A program made the translations under genes and the position numbers. From Chitinophagaceae bacterium (GTDB taxonomy: Bacteria; Bacteroidota; Bacteroidia; Chitinophagales; Chitinophagaceae), in the NCBI GenBank assembly GCA_016713965.1, contig JADJOC010000002.1, positions 230,001-294,000 on the forward strand: a stretch of 64,000 nucleotides of DNA, written 5' to 3'. The notes beneath the pieces are model-generated. The model saw only the letters and a list, made by a program, of their open reading frames with translations, made no database searches and was not told the origin of the DNA. Positions 58,711-64,000 of this stretch are shown here, piece by piece (within the stretch, counting starts at the first letter, position 1; each line of letters opens with the position of its first letter).

Positions 58711-59907
58711 ATGACCAACAGGCAAATTTTTTTTAACCATATCGGGCAAACTTCTACCGCACCGCTTGCTTTAGAAATTGTAAAAGCCGAAGGCTCAACA
58801 TTATACGATATAAACGGAAATGCATATATCGATTTAATTGGCGGCATCAGTGTATGCAACGTTGGCCACAGGCATCCCAAAGTAATTGAAGCCATAAAAA
58901 AACAGTTGGATAATTATTTACACATCATGGTATATGGCGAGTTGGTACAATCACCCCAGGTGCAGTATGCACAATTGCTTACCCAACATTTACCGGCATC
59001 ATTAAACTCGGTATTTTTTACCGCCTCCGGTAGCGAAGCTACAGAAGGTGCGATGAAACTGGACAAAAGGGCCACAGGCAGAACACAGATAGTATCATTT
59101 AAAAATTCTTACCACGGCAGTACGCAAGGCGCTTTAAGCGTAATGGGGAGTGAGTATTGGCAGCAGGCATTCAGGCCACTGCTCCCTGACATTTTACAAC
59201 TACAGTATAATTCGCTTGAGGATTTAAATTTGATCACCAATAAAACAGCCTGCGTAATAGCCGAAACCATACAAGCCGAAGCCGGTGTAAAAGTACCGTT
59301 GAATGGTTGGCTAAAAGCCTTAAAAAATAAATGTACAGAAACCGGTGCGTTATTAATATTAGATGAAATACAATGTGGCTTTGGCCGCAATGGGACCTTA
59401 TGGGCGTTTGAGCAATTTGATGTGGTGCCAGATATTTTATTACTGGGAAAAGCTTTAGGCGGTGGTATGCCTTTAGGCGCTTTTATAGCTGATAAAAAAT
59501 TAATGGATACACTTTCTTACAATCCTGTGTTGGGACACATTAATACTTTTGGGGGCCACCCGGTTTGCTGTGCAGCCGGTTATGCAGCCATGCAGGTTTT
59601 GTTAGAGGAGAAATTAATAAATGATGTCAGTCATAAAGAGCAATTATTTTTGTCTTTACTAAAGCATAAAAATATTAAAGCCATTTATTCCAGAGGGTTA
59701 ATGATGGCTGTAGAATTTGAAAATTTTGAAGTAAATAAAAAAATCATTGATTTATTAATAGCAGAAGCTGGCGTAAATAAAACTGGCGTGTTTACAGATT
59801 GGTTTTTATTTGCTGATAATTGTTTGCGTATTGTACCACCATTGGTGATTAATGAAGAAGAAATTTTAAAATCCTGCGAACTGATCATTAGCAAATTGAC
59901 CTTATAA
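58711..59907 (+). CDS. class III aminotransferase, acetylornithine/GABA type
   Basis: A PLP-dependent aminotransferase of 398 residues. GSEATEGAMKL, the PLP-contact DEIQCGFGRNG and the Schiff-base Lys in LLLGKALGGGMPLGAF are visible; the C-terminus has LRIVPPLVINEEEI. This group includes acetylornithine, ornithine and 4-aminobutyrate aminotransferases. With no arg or gab genes nearby, the substrate cannot be fixed. Confidence 0.88.
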   Translation: MTNRQIFFNHIGQTSTAPLALEIVKAEGSTLYDINGNAYIDLIGGISVCNVGHRHPKVIEAIKKQLDNYLHIMVYGELVQSPQVQYAQLLTQHLPASLNSVFFTASGSEATEGAMKLDKRATGRTQIVSFKNSYHGSTQGALSVMGSEYWQQAFRPLLPDILQLQYNSLEDLNLITNKTACVIAETIQAEAGVKVPLNGWLKALKNKCTETGALLILDEIQCGFGRNGTLWAFEQFDVVPDILLLGKALGGGMPLGAFIADKKLMDTLSYNPVLGHINTFGGHPVCCAAGYAAMQVLLEEKLINDVSHKEQLFLSLLKHKNIKAIYSRGLMMAVEFENFEVNKKIIDLLIAEAGVNKTGVFTDWFLFADNCLRIVPPLVINEEEILKSCELIISKLTL

Positions 59908-59995
59908 GTTGATAAAATGTACATAAGTATGCTATTTAATTAATTTTGCAAATCCAAAATCTATTACTTACTTTGTATTTCAAAGTACTTTACAC

Positions 59996-60639
59996 ATGAA
60001 TGAACAAAAGCAATCATTAGAAGCGCTTCAGGATATTAAGCGGATGATGGAGCGGAGCAGTAAATTCATCAGTCTGAGCGGTTGGAGCGGTATCTCCGCT
60101 GGTGTTTGTGCATTAATAGGTGCATGGTTGGCCAGTAAAGAGTTAAGTTTATGGTACATTTATAGTTCTGGTTATGATAGTTACAGATCATTATTAACAA
60201 AGCTTATTTTAATTGGCGTTGGTACTTTTGCAGGAGCTTTTTTATCCGCTCTGTTATTTACTGCCTTGCGAAGTAAAAAACCAAAGTGCCGCTTTGGGGC
60301 AGCACTACTGCAAGGCTCTTATGGAATTTGCTTATTCCTTTAACAATTGGGGGTATTTTTTTATTGCGGATGATCCAACTGCACCAGTATCAATTGATAG
60401 CCCCTGGTTGCTTATTATTTTATGGCCTTGCATTAATTAATGCAAGTAAGTATACATTAGGTGAAATCAGGTATTTGGGTTACGGCCAGCTTATTTTAGG
60501 TGTTTCTAATTTGTGGATGGGTAGTCATGGGCTGTATTTTTGGGCTGCAGGTTTTGGTTGCTTACATATAATTTATGGAATTGTTATGTGGTTGAAATAT
60601 GAGAAACCAGGTATGGCAATAAATAATAATCCTGAATAA
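59996..60639 (+). CDS. membrane protein of unknown function (frameshifted)
   Basis: About 214 residues with six hydrophobic helices. N-terminal amphipathic part (EALQDIKRMMERSSKFISLSGWSG) is typical of small integral proteins found with MarR-like regulators in Bacteroidota. One A is missing at 60275-60280; the correct reading passes through RSKKTKVPLWGSTTARLL. It lies 28 bp before the regulator gene, so the regulator may control it. Confidence 0.65.
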
Positions 60640-60667
60640 TTAAATTAGCCTTTGGCAAATTCTTATA

Positions 60668-60967
60668 ATGAATAACCCGATACAAGACCTAAACAAAATT
60701 TTTGACAGCCGTATACGGTTGGGCATTATGAGTGCCCTTATGGTAAATAATGCCGTAAACTTTAATGAGTTAAAAGAGTTGCTGGATATTACTGATGGTA
60801 ACCTCGCAAGTCATTTAAAAACATTGGAAGAAAATAGCTTTATTAAAGTACAAAAATCATTTATAGGCCGTAAAACAAATACTACATATACTATTACCAA
60901 ATTAGGAGAAAAATCTTTTAAGCTTCACTTAGGAGCTTTGGAGAAAATGATTGGTAATATAAAATAA
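60668..60967 (+). CDS. winged-helix transcriptional regulator (MarR/HTH_34-like)
   Basis: A 99-residue winged-helix protein: DSRIRLGIMSALMVNNAVNFNELKELLDI, then recognition helix GNLASHLKTLEENSFI and a wing (RKTNTTYTITKLGEK). Proteins of this size usually repress a membrane-protein gene beside them. The neighbours at 59996 and 60974 on the same strand are the likely targets. Confidence 0.88.
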   Translation: MNNPIQDLNKIFDSRIRLGIMSALMVNNAVNFNELKELLDITDGNLASHLKTLEENSFIKVQKSFIGRKTNTTYTITKLGEKSFKLHLGALEKMIGNIK

Positions 60968-60973
60968 TTTTTT

Positions 60974-61495
60974 TTGTTCAATCACTTTGAATTACAAAGC
61001 GCTTTTAAAATGCACAAACAAATTATAAAATTCAGATCTAAATTATTAGTTTACCTGACGCATAAAATGGCATTGCCTGTTTTACGTATAATACGAAAGC
61101 CGGAAATATTTCCATTTTCGTTGCATGAGTTGGAGAGGTTTCCAGATGGTACATTAGGATCTGATTTAGTGTATTTTCTACATGAAAAAAAACTTGATCT
61201 CCTACCTTATTATGCCAGGCATGACATTAAGCACATTTTATTAGAGTATGATACTACGGATGAGGGAGAAGGTTGCCTGCAGTGCTTTATGCTGGGCAAT
61301 GGCCACCTATCCTTCCCTGTAATAGCTACAGTGTTATATGGATTAATAACCATGCCTGAATATTGGAAGGCATTTAAAAAAGCATATATACGTGGTAAAA
61401 AAGCACCACCAATATCTAAATGGAAATGGTTTGAAATTTTAAAAGAACCAACAGCGGGTTTAAAAAATAAAATAAATGAAATTTATCTATCTTAA
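60974..61495 (+). CDS. Coq4-like protein
   Basis: A 173-residue protein with a Coq4-like pattern: ARHDIKHILLEYDTTDEGE resembles the HDxxH ... DxxGE zinc-binding region of Coq4, and FMLGNGHLSFPVIATVLYG follows. Coq4 supports ubiquinone synthesis in eukaryotes and some bacteria; Bacteroidota normally use menaquinone, so the role here is unclear. The start may be the ATG at 61010 (MHKQ) rather than the first codon. It overlaps the next gene by 20 bp. Confidence 0.6.
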   Translation: MFNHFELQSAFKMHKQIIKFRSKLLVYLTHKMALPVLRIIRKPEIFPFSLHELERFPDGTLGSDLVYFLHEKKLDLLPYYARHDIKHILLEYDTTDEGEGCLQCFMLGNGHLSFPVIATVLYGLITMPEYWKAFKKAYIRGKKAPPISKWKWFEILKEPTAGLKNKINEIYLS

Positions 61496-61838
61496 AATTT
61501 GGTTTATTACTGCTTTTATAAATGGCTTAGGTAATGGTTATTTCCTGTATTCCCGGAAATTCTTATTTAGCCGGTTTATACCTGCGGCAGTTACGGTTTT
61601 TATATTTAGCCTGGCCTTAGCATTGCCTGCTGTACTTTTTATGTGGGAATGTGTACAGCGAATGAAGAAGAAAGGTGAACCTGGCAATAAAACACTTTCT
61701 ACTGCCATAAAAACTGCTAGTATGGTTTCAATACCGGCAGCTTGTATGCTTTATTTAATGGTATATGGGATAAATAAAAAGCAGCATATTGATATTGAAT
61801 TTTTATCTCAATTACTATCGGGTTTATTTCATTATTAA
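61476..61838 (+). CDS. membrane protein of unknown function
   Basis: A 120-residue protein with three hydrophobic segments (about 5-25, 35-58 and 82-102) and a basic loop (RMKKKGEPGNK). It overlaps the Coq4-like gene by 20 bp and is probably translated with it. No family recognised. Confidence 0.55.
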   Translation: MKFIYLKIWFITAFINGLGNGYFLYSRKFLFSRFIPAAVTVFIFSLALALPAVLFMWECVQRMKKKGEPGNKTLSTAIKTASMVSIPAACMLYLMVYGINKKQHIDIEFLSQLLSGLFHY

Positions 61839-61901
61839 TTGCAGTATTATTTTATTCAAAAAAATTAAAAGAATAAATATTGTTTAATTCAACACAACAT
61901 T

Positions 61902-62270
61902 ATGAAATTTATTACCTCATTTAAATATGCTTTTAATGGTATTAAATTGGCTATTTGTTCGGAGCGGAACTTTAAAATAGAGTGTACACTTGGGTTACTG
62001 TCTATTTTATTAAGTGTATTACTCAAACTAAATGCAATAGAATGGATTGCCATTCTATTATCAAATGCAATAGTATTATCATTAGAATTAATCAATACTG
62101 CTATGGAGAAAATTTGCGATTTCATAAATCCTGGTATACATCCCCAAATTAAAAATATTAAAGATATATCTGCAGGCGCAGTATTAGTTGCTTCTATAGC
62201 AAGCATGGCTATAGGGTTCATTATTTTTTTTCCAAAAATTATTGTACTATTAAAATCCATTCAATTATGA
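61902..62270 (+). CDS. dgkA: diacylglycerol kinase / undecaprenol kinase
   Basis: A 122-residue integral membrane lipid kinase of the DgkA family. It shows an N-terminal SFKYAFNGIKLAICSERNFKIE and the signature NAIVLSLELINTAMEKICDF. Gram-positive members phosphorylate undecaprenol; which lipid is used here is not shown. It overlaps the next gene by 4 bp (ATGA). Confidence 0.9.
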   Translation: MKFITSFKYAFNGIKLAICSERNFKIECTLGLLSILLSVLLKLNAIEWIAILLSNAIVLSLELINTAMEKICDFINPGIHPQIKNIKDISAGAVLVASIASMAIGFIIFFPKIIVLLKSIQL

Positions 62271-62914
62271 GAGGAATAAAGGTTTTATATCAGCTTATTT
62301 TTGCGTATTGTATTTTTATATTATGCCTGTTGTTTGTAAGGTTTTATATTACTAGCAGTTTGCAATTTGCGTTTTTAATATGGAATATATTTTTAGCATT
62401 TATACCTTTTATTATTTCAAGGTATTTATTTTTATATGCAAAGCCAGATGTAAAAAAATATTTTATATTTTTTGGGATGGGAATATGGCTGTTATTTTTT
62501 CCTAATGCTTTATATATTGTCACTGATATTGTACACTTACAAAATATAAATGAAGTTCCTAAATGGTTTGATATTATTTTATTATTTAGCGCAAGTGTAT
62601 TAGGTTTATTACTGGCTTTCTCATCATTACATATTATCGAAATGATCTTAAAAAAATATGTGGATACTAAGTATATCCAACTTAGTGTTTTTACAATTCT
62701 ATTTATATCATCCTTTGGTGTGTATCTAGGGCGCTTTTTAAGATGGAATAGCTGGAATATTATTAATAAACCTTTTACTTTATTTCAAGATATAGGAGAA
62801 AGGTTTCTACTTCCCCATGAGCATATACAAACATGGAGCATTACTACTTTTCTAAGCATTCTTTTTTACCTGCTATATTTTACGACCCAAAAATTATCCG
62901 GGTTTTTTAAATAA
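62267..62914 (+). CDS. DUF1361 membrane protein
   Basis: A 215-residue membrane protein with six to seven helices. Its GIWLLFFPNALYIVTDIVHL and FGVYLGRFLRWNSWNI match the DUF1361 pattern. Start overlaps the dgkA stop (ATGA), so they are translated together. Function unknown. Confidence 0.82.
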   Translation: MRGIKVLYQLIFAYCIFILCLLFVRFYITSSLQFAFLIWNIFLAFIPFIISRYLFLYAKPDVKKYFIFFGMGIWLLFFPNALYIVTDIVHLQNINEVPKWFDIILLFSASVLGLLLAFSSLHIIEMILKKYVDTKYIQLSVFTILFISSFGVYLGRFLRWNSWNIINKPFTLFQDIGERFLLPHEHIQTWSITTFLSILFYLLYFTTQKLSGFFK

Positions 62915-63022
62915 AGCTGCCTGTACGAATTATTGATAACATAATATATTATTTGTATTCCTATTAAAAATGGCGTGCCGTTTGTTTAGCGATAACTATT
63001 ATAAACGTTAAACAAAATCATT

Positions 63023-63166
63023 ATGAAAAAAATAATTTTCGCATCAGCATTATTAACGAGTATGAGTATTTTTATGGCCTGTAATAGTGGGCAGCACGAT
63101 GGATATGATACTACCGGAACTTCTGATACAGGATCCTCTTTAAACGTTGGGAGCAGCATAATGTAA
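63023..63166 (+). CDS. small lipoprotein
   Basis: A 47-residue protein: MKKIIF, a hydrophobic segment, a lipobox-like FMAC (Cys 20) and a Gly/Ser/Thr-rich tail. Signal and lipobox are convincing; function unknown. The following 63167-63463 stretch shows no gene. Confidence 0.6.
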   Translation: MKKIIFASALLTSMSIFMACNSGQHDGYDTTGTSDTGSSLNVGSSIM

Positions 63167-63463
63167 TCATTTTGAGAAAAAATTATAACCTACATAATTA
63201 AGCATTTGTTGCTTAAATTTTTTGTATACAAATTATTTGTTCATTTTTGAGTTATTGACATAATTCATCTCCTGCTTATCAGCAACCATTAACATGGCTA
63301 TCAGCATTTTACTTCAATTATTCTTCCTGCAAGTAACATTAACAAGTTATTACTTTCAAAAAATAGCATCCCTTAAGTACTTCAATTGCCATCATAATTA
63401 CAGTTCGGATTATAAAAATACCAGTTCAGCAAGGTTAGTAGCAATGCTGTTTTCTATTTGAAA

Positions 63464-63471
63464 TAGTTTTG
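63464..63471 (+). promoter_or_regulatory. -7 box before the second precursor leader
   Basis: TAGTTTTG, a TAnnTTTG match, 6 bp before the conserved leader. Initiation at usual spacing would start the RNA almost exactly at the leader's first base, which supports the leader being an RNA element. Confidence 0.5.
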
Positions 63472-63477
63472 ACATAT

Positions 63478-63535
63478 CAAACGCGGTAGCTGAAAAGCGT
63501 ATAAAGAGTAGGCAAAAACTATAAATTCTATTAAA
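63478..63535 (+). promoter_or_regulatory. conserved 5' leader of the second RiPP precursor gene
   Basis: 58 nt ending at the ATG of the precursor at 63536, about 50 positions identical to 42990-43048. The CGCGGTAGCyGAAAAGCG core is kept with one change in the loop (C to T). Confidence 0.6.
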
Positions 63536-63703
63536 ATGAAAAATCAAAAAAAATTAGAAAGTGTAAAAAATGAATTTTTTACTAAAGAGATTACAAAAAC
63601 AATCTTTGGTGGTGCCGGCGGCGGATGTTGTAGTTGTGCCACTACTAATGTAAACGGTGTTGCAGATTGTAAACCAGAAGGGTTTACAGCAAAGTTTAAG
63701 TAA
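63536..63703 (+). CDS. second RiPP precursor, Cys-rich
   Basis: A 55-residue intact peptide. Leader MKNQKKLESVKNEFFT, then a Gly-rich border (IFGGAGGG) and a core with CCSCATTNVNGVADC (four Cys) and KPEGFTAKFK. It shares the start, the KKLES motif and the 5' leader with the precursor at 43049-43233, but its core is different. A HlyD-type export gene faces it from the window edge. No maturation gene is adjacent, so it may be modified in trans by the enzymes at 43364-45654, or by genes beyond the right edge. Confidence 0.75.
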   Translation: MKNQKKLESVKNEFFTKEITKTIFGGAGGGCCSCATTNVNGVADCKPEGFTAKFK

Positions 63704-63723
63704 TAATAATTGTATAAGTGTAA

Positions 63724-63754
63724 TATAAGGCAGCCTAATTAAGCTGCCTTATAT
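63724..63754 (+). terminator. terminator after the second precursor
   Basis: Stem TATAAGGCAGC / GCTGCCTTATA, 21 bp after the stop, followed by an A/T-rich stretch. It also works for the facing minus-strand gene. Confidence 0.75.
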
Positions 63755-63846
63755 ATTAGGTGCTATAGAACTATTAGTTAATACAAATATTTATATAAAG
63801 TGAAAAAGGAATTAGCGAAACTTATTTAATAAGTAAGCTATCAAGG

Positions 63847-64000
63847 TTAATTCAGCATTTTTCTAATATTAAAAATTAATTTATTAATTAACCTGTCTTC
63901 TTTTACCACTATCTCCCCAATAGCAGTCATGCCGTTTTTATAGCTGATTGCTTTTTTATAATTTGTAACTAAGGTGGTGGGCATGTTAATGTGTACCAGG
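63847..64000 (-). CDS. HlyD-family secretion adaptor (C-terminal part, cut by window edge)
   Basis: The last 50 or so codons of a HlyD/membrane-fusion protein: a lipoyl/barrel-type end with NYKKAISYKNGMTAIGEIVVKEDRL and a short helical tail. Such adaptors work with peptidase-containing ABC exporters that cut leader peptides at Gly-Gly borders. Only the C-terminus is in the window, so the family call rests on about 50 residues. Confidence 0.65.
   Translation of the reverse strand, partial: LVHINMPTTLVTNYKKAISYKNGMTAIGEIVVKEDRLINKLIFNIRKMLN

Noticed and set aside
1..64000. CRISPR arrays, tRNA and rRNA genes
   Set aside because: No regularly spaced direct repeats and no tRNA or rRNA sequences were recognised.

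Overview
The window looks like a chromosome piece from a Bacteroidota bacterium, most likely Chitinophagaceae or a close relative. The reasons are low GC, start regions mostly without Shine-Dalgarno sequences, Bacteroidota-type -7 promoter boxes (TAnnTTTG), type IX secretion (T9SS) genes and cargo with C-terminal sorting domains, and a grasp-with-spasm peptide-maturation locus. I see no rRNA, tRNA or CRISPR array.

Layout. 1-5.5 kb: xerC, rpsU, ribE, a glycosyltransferase-like membrane protein and an HscA-type Hsp70. 5.5-11.7 kb: a T9SS sortase (PorU2-like) and a PorV-like barrel. 12-18.6 kb: tyrS, a decayed insertion sequence with clear terminal repeats, gpsA, rnc, fabF and acpP. 19-33.5 kb: a T9SS-exported N-formylglutamate amidohydrolase-like protein, one LytTR response regulator with three LytS-type kinases, another T9SS cargo protein and two envelope proteins. 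34.4-38.3 kb: a five-gene cluster built around a YdjI-like SPFH protein with two zinc-ribbon proteins, a likely envelope-stress module. 38.7-42.8 kb: a metallo-hydrolase and a TolB-like/barrel protein. 43-45.7 kb: a grasp-with-spasm RiPP locus (precursor, ATP-grasp enzyme, small unknown, SPASM protein). 46-51 kb: a MoxR/DUF58/Bat operon interrupted by a four-helix-bundle gene. 51-56 kb: KdpD/KdpE-like regulators, Kup and a porin. 56-63 kb: rsgA, small lipoproteins, a gamma carbonic anhydrase, a class III aminotransferase, a Coq4-like protein, dgkA and DUF1361. The right edge holds a second RiPP precursor with the same 5' leader as the first, facing a HlyD-type export gene.

Two things stand out. 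First, the two RiPP precursor genes, 20 kb apart, share an almost identical ~59-nt 5' leader and leader-peptide start, so one window appears to hold two substrates of one regulon, with maturation enzymes at one site and an exporter at the other. Second, at least 12 genes, including essential ones (tyrS, rnc, acpP), are broken by single-base indels, nearly all in homopolymers. This is best read as residual sequencing error, so I give the joined coordinates and state each break.
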